The notes beneath the pieces were generated by a model. It saw only the letters and a program-made list of their open reading frames with translations. It did no database searches and was not told the DNA's origin. Made by a program: the position numbers and the translations under genes. This document shows, piece after piece, positions 1 to 11,919 of a stretch of DNA of 64,000 nucleotides; the stretch's first letter is position 1; each line of letters opens with the position of its first letter. The stretch is taken from NCBI RefSeq assembly GCF_947487915.1, contig NZ_CANKYH010000009.1:62001-126000 (forward strand), given 5' to 3'. This DNA comes from an uncultured Serinicoccus sp. GTDB lineage: Bacteria > Actinomycetota > Actinomycetes > Actinomycetales > Dermatophilaceae.

Positions 1-595
1 GGCTGAGCATCGAACCCCGCAGCAGACGCGCGAAGATCGGCACCTGGATGATGGCGATGGCGGCGATGACGCTCCACTGCGACGGCTCGAGGATGGCCGC
101 GAGCGAGAAGGCCAGGAGGAGCGAGGGGATGGACAGCATGACGTCGACCACCCGCATGACGACGGCGTCGACCGACCCGCCGATGCCGCCCGCGAGGATC
201 CCCAGGGTCAGTCCACCGATGAGGCCGCCCACGGTCGCCAGGACGCCGACGATGAGGGTCTGCCGGGATCCCACGATGAGGCGGGACAGCAGGTCGCGAC
301 CCCGGTCGTCGGCGCCGAGCGGGAAGCCGGGCCGGGGCTCGGGCACGGGGTTGGACTGACGGCTCACCTCACCGATGAGCAGCCTCGCGGCGGGGTCGTG
401 GGGGGCGAGCCAGGGGGCGATGATCGCGAGGAGGACGAAGGCGGTGATGATCGTCGCCCCGATGAGGAAGACCGGGTCCCTGCGCAGCCGCAGCCACGCC
501 GAGCGCCAGAGGCTGACCCCCTCCTCGTCGCTGAGCGCCCCGGCCTCGGCGAGAGAGTCGATCCGTGCCTTCTTGGTGTCACCGTAGGAAGTCAT
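1..595 (-). CDS. Oligopeptide ABC transporter permease, DppC/OppC type (3' end outside window)
   Basis: This is the second inner-membrane permease of a peptide/nickel-type ABC importer; about 198 codons are visible and the C-terminus lies beyond base 1. A short cytoplasmic N-terminus precedes a membrane helix at about residues 43-62, followed by the large extracytoplasmic loop with the PLGADDRGRD signature typical of DppC/OppC proteins, then further hydrophobic helices. The ATG at 595 is only 10 bp after the stop of the DppB-type permease, so the two are cotranscribed behind the binding-protein gene. ATPase genes would be expected further along on the minus strand, outside the window. Substrate cannot be read from the sequence. 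Confidence 0.9.
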   Translation of the reverse strand, partial: MTSYGDTKKARIDSLAEAGALSDEEGVSLWRSAWLRLRRDPVFLIGATIITAFVLLAIIAPWLAPHDPAARLLIGEVSRQSNPVPEPRPGFPLGADDRGRDLLSRLIVGSRQTLIVGVLATVGGLIGGLTLGILAGGIGGSVDAVVMRVVDVMLSIPSLLLAFSLAAILEPSQWSVIAAIAIIQVPIFARLLRGSMLS

Positions 596-605
596 GTCCG
601 CGTCC

Positions 606-1616
606 TCACTTGGTCCGCACGCGCGGGTCGATCAGGGCATAGGCGATGTCGACCAGCAGGTTGACGACGATGTAGATGATCGCGGCCATCATGATGAGGA
701 CCTGGAGCACGGGGTAGTCGCGGGTCTCGAACCCCAGGGCCAGCGCCTGTCCGATCCCGGGGAAGGCGAAGACCTTCTCGGTCAGCACGGCGCCGGCCAG
801 CAGGGCACCGACCTGCAGACCGATGATGGTGACGACGGGGATGAGGGCGTTGCGCATGATGTGCCGCACCCGGATGACCGGGGCGCGCAGGCCCTTGGCC
901 CGGGCCGTGCGGACGTAGTCCTCGTCCATGACGTCGAGCACCGACGCCCGGGTGATGCGGAAGATCACCGCGAACGGGATGGAGGACAGCGCGATCGCCG
1001 GCAGCAGCAGGTGCCGGAACGCGTCCCAGGACGCGTCCCACTCCCGGGTCAGGATGCCGTCCAGCACGGCGAAGCCGGTCACCCTGGTGGCGTCGATCCC
1101 GGCGGTCTGGTAGCCGGACGGGGGCAGCAGGCCCCAGCGCACCGCGAAGAGGTACTTGAGGACGAAGGCCAGGAAGAACACCGGGACGGCGACCCCGACG
1201 AGCGAGCTGATGACCAGCCCCGTGTCCAGGACACCGCCCCGGCGTCGGGCGGAGATGTAGCCCAGGGGGATCGCCAGGGTGAGGGCGATGGCCAGGGCGA
1301 AGATGCTCAGCTCGATGGTCGCCGGCAACCGGGTCAGGAAGATGTCGAGCGCCGGCTGTCCGCGGAACACCCCGGTGGAGATGCCGAAGTCACCCTCCAG
1401 CGCCCGTTGGACGAAGCGGACGTACTGCACGGGCAGCGGCTGGTCCAGGCCCAGCTGGGCGCGCAGGTCGGCGGCGGCCTCGGGGGAGCCCCGCTCGCCG
1501 AGCAGGGCGCTGACCGGACCGCCGGGCAGGGCGCGCAGCCAGGCGAAGAGCAACAGGCTCAGCATGAACAGCGCGAGCCCCATCTGCAGGACGCGGCGGA
1601 TGACGAACTTCAGCAC
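606..1616 (-). CDS. Oligopeptide ABC transporter permease, DppB/OppB type
   Basis: This is the first permease subunit of a peptide ABC importer (336 aa), with six predicted membrane helices starting at residue 9 or so. The coupling (EAA) loop that docks on the ATPase is visible around DYVRTARAKGLRAPVIRVRH. I chose the GTG at 1616 (VLKFVIRRVL) because GAGGAG sits 6 nt upstream and family members begin with this sequence; an upstream ATG at 1658 would add a charged stretch that runs into a hairpin. The gene follows the binding-protein gene and precedes the DppC-type permease. Confidence 0.92.
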   Translation of the reverse strand: MLKFVIRRVLQMGLALFMLSLLLFAWLRALPGGPVSALLGERGSPEAAADLRAQLGLDQPLPVQYVRFVQRALEGDFGISTGVFRGQPALDIFLTRLPATIELSIFALAIALTLAIPLGYISARRRGGVLDTGLVISSLVGVAVPVFFLAFVLKYLFAVRWGLLPPSGYQTAGIDATRVTGFAVLDGILTREWDASWDAFRHLLLPAIALSSIPFAVIFRITRASVLDVMDEDYVRTARAKGLRAPVIRVRHIMRNALIPVVTIIGLQVGALLAGAVLTEKVFAFPGIGQALALGFETRDYPVLQVLIMMAAIIYIVVNLLVDIAYALIDPRVRTK

Positions 1617-1656
1617 GGCGGACTCCTCGGCCCAGCGGGGGTGCGGAACAGGGACC

Positions 1657-1732
1657 ATGATGACGACGGACCGACCGGGGAGGTCGGCCCGTCGTCATCA
1701 TCGGTGGCAGGACGGTCTCCCGTCCTGCCACC
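1657..1732 (-). promoter_or_regulatory. Two tandem strong stem-loops between binding-protein and permease genes
   Basis: Bases 1703-1715 pair perfectly with 1720-1732 (13 bp, 4-nt loop). Bases 1657-1669 pair with 1689-1701 (13 bp) and, inside that stem, 1671-1676 pair with 1682-1687 around a 5-nt loop. Neither stem is followed by a T-run on the minus strand. Such structures between a substrate-binding-protein gene and its permeases typically cause partial termination or protect the upstream mRNA 3' end, so that more binding protein than permease is made. The role here is inferred. Confidence 0.75.
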
Positions 1733-1738
1733 GCGGGA

Positions 1739-3430
1739 TCACTCGCTGAGGGTGATCGTGGAGAAGTCCTCGGCCGTCAGGGGGCTGGGGACGAGCCCCT
1801 CGACGTTCGGGCCGACCACGATCGCCGGCGGGGAGTGGCTCAGCGGCAGGCCGGGCAGCCACTCCTCGGACATGATCTGCGCGTTGAGCTCCTCGTAGAG
1901 CGCCGTGCGGGCGTCCTCGTCGGGCTCGGCGTCTCCGGCGCGCAGGCCTTCCTGGAGCTCGTCCTGGAAGGGCAGCGCGCTGGTGCCGAACTGGTTGTCC
2001 TCACCGCAGAAGAAGGCGCACAGGAAGTTGTCCGCCGAGTTCAGGTCGCCGGTCCAGCCCAGGAAGAAGGCCGGTGCCTGGCTCTGCTGCGTGCCGTCGA
2101 TGTAGCCACCGGCCCAGGGGCGGGCGACCGGGTTGATGGTCACGCCGACCGCTTCCCAGTCCGCGGCGACCGCGTCGTAGATGGCCTGCGGGTTCGGCAT
2201 GTACGGCCGGGTCACCTCGGTGGGGTACCAGAGGTCGATCTCCAGGTCGGACGCGCCGGCCTCCTCGAGCAGGTCCTGCGCCGCCTCGGGGTCGTAGGCG
2301 TAGGGCTCGATCGACTCGTTGTAGCCGGCCACCGTCGGCGGGATGAACTGCGTGGCCACCTCCGCGCCGTCGGGCAGCTGGCTGGCCACCAGCTCCTCCC
2401 GGTTGATGGCGTGGTAGAGCGCCCGCCGGATCAGCGGGTCCTCCAGCTGCGGGTCGGCCACCGGGTTCAGCGCGAGGTAGAGGATGTTGAAGGGGTCGCG
2501 GATGAGGACCTGGTTGCCGGCCTCCTCCAGCCCGGCCCAGTCCACGGGGTTCGGCAGGTCGTAGCCGTTGATGGTGCCCGACTCCAGCTCCTGGCGGCGC
2601 GCGGTCTCGTCGCTGATGATCCGGAAGATGATCTCCTGGACGCCGGCCTGCTCGCCCCAGAAGTCGTCGTTGCGGGTCAGGGTGACGTTGCTGGTGCCGT
2701 CGAAGGAGTCGAACACGAACGGCCCGGTGCCGGTCGGGTGGTCCGTGGCGTACTCGGGGAAGGTGAACCCCTCTCCCTGCACCTCGATGCCGTTCGCGTC
2801 GTACTCCTCGAGGGCGGCGGGGGAGGAGATGCCGTAGGAGCTCTGCGAGAGGACACCGGGGAACTTGCCGGTGGCCCGGGTCAGGACGACCTCGGCGGTC
2901 ATCTCGTCGGTGGCGGTGCAGCTCTCGTAGAGCGAGTCCTCGCCGAAGCCGAAGTCGTTGCCGTAGTAGTAGGCGGCCGACGGGTTCTGGCCGGCCTCGT
3001 TCTGGTCGGCCCAGCGCTCGAAGTTGTAGCAGACGGCTTCGGCGTCGAAGGGCTCGCCGTCGTGGAAGGTCACGCCGTCCTGGAGCTGGAAGGTCCAGGT
3101 CAGGCCGTCCTCGGAGGACTCCCACTCGGTGGCGAGCTCCGGCACGAACTCGGTGCCACCGGGCTCGATGCCCACGAGGTTCTGGAAGATCTGCCGGGTG
3201 ACGCGGAACGTCTCCCCGTCGCTGGCGTAGAAGGGGTCGAAGGTGGTGGGGGCGCCGGCGGCACCGAACACGAAGGTGGCGTCCGAGGCCTCTCCGCCGC
3301 CGGCGTCCTCGGACCCGGAGGCCCCGTCGCCCTCGGCGGAGCTGTCGTCGCGTTCGGACTCGGCGCACGAGCTCAGCACGAGGGCCAGAGCTGCGCTGGT
3401 CGCGGCGATCGCGACTCTGCGGTTCTTCAT
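1739..3430 (-). CDS. Peptide ABC transporter substrate-binding lipoprotein (SBP_bac_5 family)
   Basis: This extracytoplasmic solute-binding protein (563 aa) delivers substrate to the DppBC-type permeases downstream. The N-terminus is a lipoprotein signal: MKNRR, a hydrophobic stretch and the lipobox LSSC with the lipidated Cys at about residue 21, then an acidic/Ser linker. The mature part has the family-5 layout, including FDPFYASDG near the start and HDGEPFDAEAVCYNFERW. I chose ATG 3430 because AGGAGG lies 7 nt upstream; the frame stays open further upstream but encodes no signal peptide there. It is first in an operon with 606-1616 and 1-595, separated from them by two hairpins. Confidence 0.93.
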   Translation of the reverse strand: MKNRRVAIAATSAALALVLSSCAESERDDSSAEGDGASGSEDAGGGEASDATFVFGAAGAPTTFDPFYASDGETFRVTRQIFQNLVGIEPGGTEFVPELATEWESSEDGLTWTFQLQDGVTFHDGEPFDAEAVCYNFERWADQNEAGQNPSAAYYYGNDFGFGEDSLYESCTATDEMTAEVVLTRATGKFPGVLSQSSYGISSPAALEEYDANGIEVQGEGFTFPEYATDHPTGTGPFVFDSFDGTSNVTLTRNDDFWGEQAGVQEIIFRIISDETARRQELESGTINGYDLPNPVDWAGLEEAGNQVLIRDPFNILYLALNPVADPQLEDPLIRRALYHAINREELVASQLPDGAEVATQFIPPTVAGYNESIEPYAYDPEAAQDLLEEAGASDLEIDLWYPTEVTRPYMPNPQAIYDAVAADWEAVGVTINPVARPWAGGYIDGTQQSQAPAFFLGWTGDLNSADNFLCAFFCGEDNQFGTSALPFQDELQEGLRAGDAEPDEDARTALYEELNAQIMSEEWLPGLPLSHSPPAIVVGPNVEGLVPSPLTAEDFSTITLSE

Positions 3431-3584
3431 CGTTCCTCCTACAGCGTCATGACCGGACGCGGATAGCCCGGTATAGGGGGTGACCTCACCACACCGGGGG
3501 CCGGTTGCCAAGGGTGACGGGCCGTTCGTGACGGGACCGTGACCTGCCCCTGGGGCAATCCCGGCGGGCTGGGAAGATGAGCCG

Positions 3585-3989
3585 ATGCAGCTCGTCGCCG
3601 CCGTCGCCCTCTGCGACTCCCTGGCGCGACCCACGCGGGTCCTGGCGGGGTGCCGCAGCGCCCCCGCGGCGCTGGCAGGCGGGTGGGAGTTCCCCGGGGG
3701 CAAGGTGGAGCGTGGGGAGGATCCCGCCGCGGCCGCGGTACGGGAGGCGCGCGAGGAGCTCGGCGTGCGGGTGGTCCTGGGGGGACGGGTCGGGGACGAC
3801 TGGCCGCTGGCGCCCCCGTGGTCCATGCGGTTGTGGTGGGCGGTCCCCGAGCCCGGTCAGCCCCCTCCCCGGCCGCTGCAGGACCACGGCGAGCTGCGCT
3901 GGCTGGGCCCCGAGGACCTGCTGGGCGTCCCCTGGCTGGAGCACGACGTGCCGGTCGTGCGTCACCTCGGGCCGCTGCTGCACCGCTGA
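3585..3989 (+). CDS. Nudix hydrolase, MutT-like (8-oxo-dGTP diphosphatase candidate)
   Basis: This 134-aa protein is the size of MutT. A complete Nudix box spans about residues 38-60: a Gly, five residues, a Glu, seven residues, then REAREELGV, which carries the catalytic Glu pair that binds magnesium. WEFPGGKVE just before it is typical of MutT-type enzymes that remove oxidised nucleoside triphosphates. M. tuberculosis mutT2 (Rv1160) sits near typA in the same way, which supports this role, but substrate specificity is inferred. A GAAGAT hexamer at 3573-3578 ends 6 nt before the ATG, so the mRNA may be leaderless. The gene diverges from the peptide transporter operon. Confidence 0.88.
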   Translation: MQLVAAVALCDSLARPTRVLAGCRSAPAALAGGWEFPGGKVERGEDPAAAAVREAREELGVRVVLGGRVGDDWPLAPPWSMRLWWAVPEPGQPPPRPLQDHGELRWLGPEDLLGVPWLEHDVPVVRHLGPLLHR

Positions 3990-4043
3990 CCGACCCGCTG
4001 GTGTGAGGTCGGTCCGGCGCCCCCGGGGTGAGACACTGGGCGT

Positions 4044-5966
<1,923 letters not shown>

Positions 5967-5969
5967 GCC

Positions 5970-6878
5970 GTGCCGGTGCGCCCGGACCTGCGCGACGGGC
6001 TGCCCGCCGGCAGACCGCTGCGGCTGGTGGCGGTGCACGCCCACCCCGACGACGAGACGCTCGCCACCGGGCTGGCGCTGGCGCACCACGTGGAGGCCGG
6101 TGACGACGTCCACGTCGTCACCTGCACGCTGGGTGAGGAGGGCGAGGTCATCACCCCCTCGCTCGCCGCGCTGGAAGGGGACGGGCCGGCGCTCGCCGCG
6201 CACCGCCGGGGCGAGCTGGACCGCGCGATGCGCCGGCTGGGGGTGGAGCACCACGTCCTCGGCGGCGCCCGGCCCCGGTGGCGGGACAGCGGTATGGCCG
6301 GCTCGTCGGCCGCCGCCCACCCGCGGGCCTTCGCCGGCGCGGAGGTCGAGGAGGCCGCGCGCGTCCTCGCCGACCTGCTGCAGCCGTTGCGGGCCGACCT
6401 CGTGCTGACCTACGACCCCTGGGGCGGGTACGCGCACCCCGACCACGTCCAGACCCACCGGGTGACCGCCAGGGCGGTGGAGCTGCTCACCGAGGAGAGC
6501 CCCGGCGCCGCGCCCCGGCTCTACGTCGCGCTCGTCCCGGCCTCGTGGGCCCGGGAGGACCGGCGCTGGCTGGCCGCGCACGTCCCGGACGGTGCCCGCA
6601 GCCCCGCCGGCGGCACGGTGCGGGTGCCCGAGACCGACGACCCGCTCCCCCCGAACGTCGTGGCCGACGACCTCGTCACGCACGCCGTCGTGGACGAGGG
6701 CGCGCTGCCCCGTCAGCGGGCGGCGCTGGCCGAGCACCCCACCCAGGTGACCCTGCACGAGGGGTGGTACACCCTGTCGAACGATGTGGCCGCACGGCTC
6801 CCCGGTCGCGAGGGGTATGCCGCGTGGCCGGCGTCCCGCGAGGCGCTCACCCGGGCGCAGGGGGAGCCCCCGGCATGA
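5970..6878 (+). CDS. mshB: N-acetyl-1-D-myo-inositol-2-amino-2-deoxy-alpha-D-glucopyranoside deacetylase (mycothiol biosynthesis)
   Basis: This zinc-dependent PIG-L/LmbE-family deacetylase (302 aa) makes GlcN-Ins, the acceptor for cysteine in mycothiol synthesis. The metal and catalytic motif AHPDDE is at residues 24-29 and the second metal-site His lies in GGYAHPDHVQTHR at about residues 151-163. Length and the C-terminal ATWP-like region fit MshB better than the mycothiol-conjugate amidase Mca. The GTG start is 3 bp after typA and its stop overlaps the next ATG, so typA, mshB and the flavin reductase probably share a transcript. Mycothiol links this gene to the SigH thiol-stress regulator at the far end of the window. 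Confidence 0.9.
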   Translation: MPVRPDLRDGLPAGRPLRLVAVHAHPDDETLATGLALAHHVEAGDDVHVVTCTLGEEGEVITPSLAALEGDGPALAAHRRGELDRAMRRLGVEHHVLGGARPRWRDSGMAGSSAAAHPRAFAGAEVEEAARVLADLLQPLRADLVLTYDPWGGYAHPDHVQTHRVTARAVELLTEESPGAAPRLYVALVPASWAREDRRWLAAHVPDGARSPAGGTVRVPETDDPLPPNVVADDLVTHAVVDEGALPRQRAALAEHPTQVTLHEGWYTLSNDVAARLPGREGYAAWPASREALTRAQGEPPA

Positions 6879-7396
6879 GCGCGCACGAGCCGGCTCCGCA
6901 CACCCCCGGGGCCCTCGACCCCGCGACCTACCGCCTCGCGATGAGCCGGTTCGCCAGCGGCGTCGCGGTGGTGACGTCCCAGGTGCGCGGCCACGACGTC
7001 GCCCTGACCGTGGACTCGCTGACCAGCGTCTCCCTCGAGCCGGTGCTGCTCCTCGTCAGCCTGCACCCGGAGGCGCGTGTGCTCGAGGGGCTCGAGGCAG
7101 GGGCGGACTTCGCGGTCAGCGTGCTCAGCGCGGCCCAGCGGGGCACGGCGGAGTGGCTCGGGGAGACCGGCCGGCCGCTGCACGACCAGCTGGGGCGGGT
7201 GCCGCACCACCGCGGTGCCGTCAGCGGCATGGCGGTCGTCGACGACGCGCTCGCGTGCTTCGAGTGCCGGACCGTCGACCTGCGCGAGGCAGGTGACCAC
7301 GTCCTCGCCCTCGGCGAGGTCGTCGCCCTCGAGGCGAGGCCGACCGACCGTCCTGCCCTGGTGCACTACCGTGGACGGTTGGGAGAGCTGCGGTGA
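6875..7396 (+). CDS. Flavin reductase-like FMN-binding split-barrel protein
   Basis: This 173-aa protein has the flavin-reductase fold: FASGVAVVTS near the N-terminus, LTVDSLTSVSLEPVLLLVSL binding the flavin, and a C-terminal LVHYRGRLGEL. Relatives are the NAD(P)H:flavin reductase components of two-component monooxygenases, but no oxygenase partner is adjacent. The ATG at 6875 overlaps the mshB stop by 4 bp (ATGA), which fixes the start and implies translational coupling. Whether the electrons serve a monooxygenase or free flavin pools cannot be told from the sequence. Confidence 0.85.
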   Translation: MSAHEPAPHTPGALDPATYRLAMSRFASGVAVVTSQVRGHDVALTVDSLTSVSLEPVLLLVSLHPEARVLEGLEAGADFAVSVLSAAQRGTAEWLGETGRPLHDQLGRVPHHRGAVSGMAVVDDALACFECRTVDLREAGDHVLALGEVVALEARPTDRPALVHYRGRLGELR

Positions 7397-7453
7397 CCAC
7401 GGGGCGCGGCGCCCCCGCCACGACCGGGACCGGACGACAGGGACGGAGCGCTG

Positions 7454-9268
7454 ATGGCTGACGCCACCGATCGACCAGGGACCCTCCGCGAGGAGGGCGA
7501 CGGCCGCGGCTGGTGGTCCGTGGTGGGCCGTCTGACCGCGGCGCTGCTCGTGCTCGCAGCGGTCTACGTCGGTGCCGCGCTCTACTTCCAGGACCGTCCG
7601 CCGGCGGGTGTCAGCGTGGCCGGGGTCGACATCGGGTCGCTGACCGACCAGGAGGCCAGGGCCGAGCTCACCCGCGAGTTCGGCGACCGCACCACCGAGC
7701 CGATCGTGCTCACGCTGAGCCCCGACGGGGGGACGCCGGAGGGGGCCGAGCGGATCGAGGTGGTCCCCGAGGACGCCGGGCTGTCCCTCGACCTGGACCG
7801 CACCCTGAGGGGGGTGACCGGGCTGTCGTTCCACCCGGCACGGCTCTGGGACCACGTCGCGGGCGCCGACCGGGACCTGCCCCTCTACGGCGGCGTGGAC
7901 GAGGAGGCGCTGCGCGCGGAGGTCACCCGCCTGGCCGCCGACTACGACACCGAGCCGGTCGACGGCGAGGTCGCCCTGTCGGCGGACGGGGTGGAGGTCA
8001 CCGAGGCGCAGGCCGGCCGGACGGTGCAGGTCGAGGAGACCGTCCAGGAGCTGGAGGAGGCCTGGGTCGGGCAGGTCTGGGGGGAGGAGCAGGGGCTGGA
8101 CCGCGAGGTCGCCGGCGTCGCCTCGAGCCAGCGGCCCGAGCTGACCGCCGCGGAGATCGAGCGCTTCACCGAGGAGGTCCTGGACCCGGCGCTGGCGGCG
8201 CCCGTCGTGGTGGAGGCGACCCGGGGCGAGGGCGAGCAGGAGGAGGAGGCCAGCGCCGAGCTCGCGCGGCGGGACCTGCTGCAGCTGCTCACCGTCGAGC
8301 AGGCGGACGGCACCCTCGCGCTGGGCATCGACGCCGAGGCCACGCTCGCGCGGGTCCGGCAGGACCTCGGCCGGCTCGAGCGCGGCCCGCGCGACGCCAC
8401 GGTCCGCCTGGAGGGGTCCTCGGTCGAGGTGGTCGGCGGCCAGGTCGGCTACGCCCTCGTCGAGGAGGGCCTCGTCGACGCCGTCGAGGCGGCGCTGCGC
8501 GAGACCGGGGAGGAGCGGACCGTCGCGGCGGGCATCGACACCGTCCGCCCGCAGATCACCAACGCCGTGGCGCGCGAGTGGTCCTTCTCCCAGATGTCCT
8601 CCTTCGTCTCCGTCTTCCCCAGCGGTCCGGACTACGAGGCGCGCACGGCCAACCTCCGCACGGGGGTCAGCAACGTCAACGGCACGGTGGTCATGCCGGG
8701 GGAGCAGTTCAGCCTCGGCGCCGCCCTGGGGGACGTCAGCGAGGAGGCCGGGTATGCCGAGGCGCCCGTCATCGTCGACGGGGAGCTGGTCATGGGGCTC
8801 GGCGGCGGCCTGTCGCAGATCTCCACCGTGGTGTTCAACGCCTCGTGGTTCGCGGGCGTCCAGCTCGACGCCCACACCACGCACTCGTTCTACATCCCGC
8901 GCTACCCGGCCGGGCGCGAGGCCACCCTCGCCCTGCCCTGGATCGACAACCTGTGGACGAACGACACGGACACCCCGGTGGTCGTGCGCACCTGGATCAC
9001 CGGGGACGAGATCCGCATGGTGCTCCTCGGCGACAAGCAGTACACCGTCCGCACCGTGGACGGTGAGCGGCGTGACGTCACCCGGGGCGAGCGGCGGGAG
9101 GACGACAGCGAGGACTGCGTCGACCAGGCACCGTCCGAGGGCTTCACCATCCGCAACATCCGGATCCTGCTCCAGGGCGGGGACGAGGTCTCCCGCGACG
9201 ACTTCACCACGACCTACGCCGCGGCCGACGAGATCGTCTGCACCAACCCCCGCGCAGGGGGCCGGTGA
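7454..9268 (+). CDS. VanW-family cell-wall protein with YoaR-type peptidoglycan-binding domains
   Basis: This 604-aa protein has a cytoplasmic N-terminus, one membrane helix at residues 27-45 and a large extracellular part. Two repeats of the putative peptidoglycan-binding YoaR/PG_binding_4 type lie at roughly residues 55-360, and a VanW domain occupies about 395-560, recognised by TVVMPGEQFSLG, the GGGLSQISTVVFNA core and THSFYIPRYPAGREAT. VanW domains occur near vancomycin-resistance genes but their activity is unknown, so this should not be read as a resistance gene. GGAG precedes the ATG at 7454. Confidence 0.88.
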   Translation: MADATDRPGTLREEGDGRGWWSVVGRLTAALLVLAAVYVGAALYFQDRPPAGVSVAGVDIGSLTDQEARAELTREFGDRTTEPIVLTLSPDGGTPEGAERIEVVPEDAGLSLDLDRTLRGVTGLSFHPARLWDHVAGADRDLPLYGGVDEEALRAEVTRLAADYDTEPVDGEVALSADGVEVTEAQAGRTVQVEETVQELEEAWVGQVWGEEQGLDREVAGVASSQRPELTAAEIERFTEEVLDPALAAPVVVEATRGEGEQEEEASAELARRDLLQLLTVEQADGTLALGIDAEATLARVRQDLGRLERGPRDATVRLEGSSVEVVGGQVGYALVEEGLVDAVEAALRETGEERTVAAGIDTVRPQITNAVAREWSFSQMSSFVSVFPSGPDYEARTANLRTGVSNVNGTVVMPGEQFSLGAALGDVSEEAGYAEAPVIVDGELVMGLGGGLSQISTVVFNASWFAGVQLDAHTTHSFYIPRYPAGREATLALPWIDNLWTNDTDTPVVVRTWITGDEIRMVLLGDKQYTVRTVDGERRDVTRGERREDDSEDCVDQAPSEGFTIRNIRILLQGGDEVSRDDFTTTYAAADEIVCTNPRAGGR

Positions 9269-9341
9269 GCCTGCGCGGCGTGCCGTGCGGGGCGAGGACC
9301 CCGTGAGGCGGTCCTGGCCTGGGACGCCGTAGTCTGTGCCC

Positions 9342-9668
9342 ATGACGTACGTGATCGCCCAGCCCTGCGTGGACCTGAAGGACAAGGCCTGCATCGAGGA
9401 GTGCCCGGTCGACTGCATCTACGAGGGGGAACGCTCCCTCTACATCCACCCTGACGAGTGCGTGGACTGTGGTGCGTGCGAGCCGGTCTGCCCGGTCGAG
9501 GCGATCTACTACGAGGACGACGTCCCGGAGGAGTGGGCGGACTACTACAAGGCCAACGTCGAGTTCTTCGACGACCTCGGGAGCCCCGGAGGGGCGGCCA
9601 AGATGGGCGTCATCGCCAAGGACCACCCCGTCGTCGCGGTGCTGCCCCCGCAGTCCCACGACGAGTGA
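9342..9668 (+). CDS. fdxA: Seven-iron ferredoxin
   Basis: This 108-aa electron carrier has the Cys pattern of bacterial 3Fe-4S/4Fe-4S ferredoxins: C9, C17 and C21 with a further C25, then C40, C43, C46 and C50 each in the usual spacing, followed by the acidic C-terminal extension. It resembles M. tuberculosis FdxC (Rv1177). The start is ATG 9342: TAGTCT at 9330-9335 ends 6 nt before it, suggesting a leaderless mRNA, and the protein then begins MTYVIAQPC as in homologues. In many actinomycetes dapC follows; here citrate synthase does. Confidence 0.95.
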   Translation: MTYVIAQPCVDLKDKACIEECPVDCIYEGERSLYIHPDECVDCGACEPVCPVEAIYYEDDVPEEWADYYKANVEFFDDLGSPGGAAKMGVIAKDHPVVAVLPPQSHDE

Positions 9669-9708
9669 CGCGTACCCCCCACCGGCCCACCCCGACCAGG
9701 AGGACCTC

Positions 9709-11010
<1,302 letters not shown>

Positions 11011-11017
11011 CCGCCGC

Positions 11018-11860
11018 TCAGCCCACCTCGACGACGACGGTGGTCGACGACCCGCTCGTCGCGCCGTCGTCGTCGGCGTCGGACCACGTGCCGGACGACC
11101 GGTCCCAGGCCCGACCCTGCACCTGCACCCGGACGACCTCCTCGGCCTGCGCGTGGCTGACGGCCCACGTCGCGGCGGCCCAGGCGCGGGCGGGGTCGCC
11201 GGCCTCCAGCAGCACCGTACGTCCCTCCGTCCGGCCGGCCAGCCCGAGCTGTGCGGCGGCCTTGTCGGCGACCTCGGTGGCCGACCCGGCCCCGGCGCGA
11301 CCGCCGAGGCGGCAGTCGAGGGCGGTGCCCGTCCCCTCCTGCCCGGTGAGCACCGAGGCCAGGACGCGTCCCTCCCCCTCGTGGTCGGCATACGCGTCCG
11401 GGAAGGCGCTGCGCTGCACCTCCTGGGCCACCTCGGTGACGACCCCCTCGTCCCACCCGCGCACCTCGACGAGCTCGTCGTAGAAGGCGTTGCTGGCGTA
11501 GACGGGGTCGGTGACCTGCTCCACGGTGCCCCAGCCCTGGCTGGGGCGCTGCTGGAACAGGCCCTGGCTGTCGGCGTCGCCGTACCGCAGGTTGCGCAGC
11601 TTGCTCTCCTGGATGGCCGTGGCCAGGGCGATGGTGGCGGCCCGCGGCGGCAGCCCGCGCTGGACGGCCACGGCGGCGATCGTCGCGGCGTTCGCGGCCT
11701 GCTCGGGGGTGAGCCGCACCTCGCGGTCGGCGGCGCTGAAGGTGCACCGGGCCGGGGCCAGCTCGGCCGCCGCCCACCGGGTCCCCAGCACCAACCCTGT
11801 CGCCGTCAGCCCGATCACGAGCGCGGGCACGAGGAGGCGGCTGACGGTGGAGCGGGGCAC
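11018..11860 (-). CDS. Secreted or membrane-anchored lysozyme-like (SLT-related) protein
   Basis: This 280-aa protein starts with a signal anchor at about residues 8-30. The segment ATAIQESKLRNLRYGDADS followed by QGLFQQRPSQGWG resembles the lysozyme/soluble-lytic-transglycosylase fold, with an ES pair in the position of the catalytic Glu, as in many actinobacterial secreted proteins of unknown substrate. The C-terminal half is Ala/Gly rich without a domain I know. The GTG at 11860 follows TAGACT by 6 nt, so the transcript is probably leaderless. Enzymatic activity on peptidoglycan is inferred only. Confidence 0.6.
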   Translation of the reverse strand: MPRSTVSRLLVPALVIGLTATGLVLGTRWAAAELAPARCTFSAADREVRLTPEQAANAATIAAVAVQRGLPPRAATIALATAIQESKLRNLRYGDADSQGLFQQRPSQGWGTVEQVTDPVYASNAFYDELVEVRGWDEGVVTEVAQEVQRSAFPDAYADHEGEGRVLASVLTGQEGTGTALDCRLGGRAGAGSATEVADKAAAQLGLAGRTEGRTVLLEAGDPARAWAAATWAVSHAQAEEVVRVQVQGRAWDRSSGTWSDADDDGATSGSSTTVVVEVG

Positions 11861-11919
11861 CGGTCCAGTCTAGGAGTCCTCCTCGGCGCTCCGGCGGACC
11901 CTCGCGTAGGGTCGTCCGC

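Noticed and set aside
1835..3466. A 543-codon frame antisense to the binding-protein gene
   Set aside because: It consists of G/V/L/E-rich repeats from the codon bias of the opposite strand, with no ribosome-binding site.
7454..9268. Reading the VanW-domain gene as a vancomycin-resistance gene
   Set aside because: VanW domains are widespread wall proteins of unknown activity and no vanHAX genes are near.
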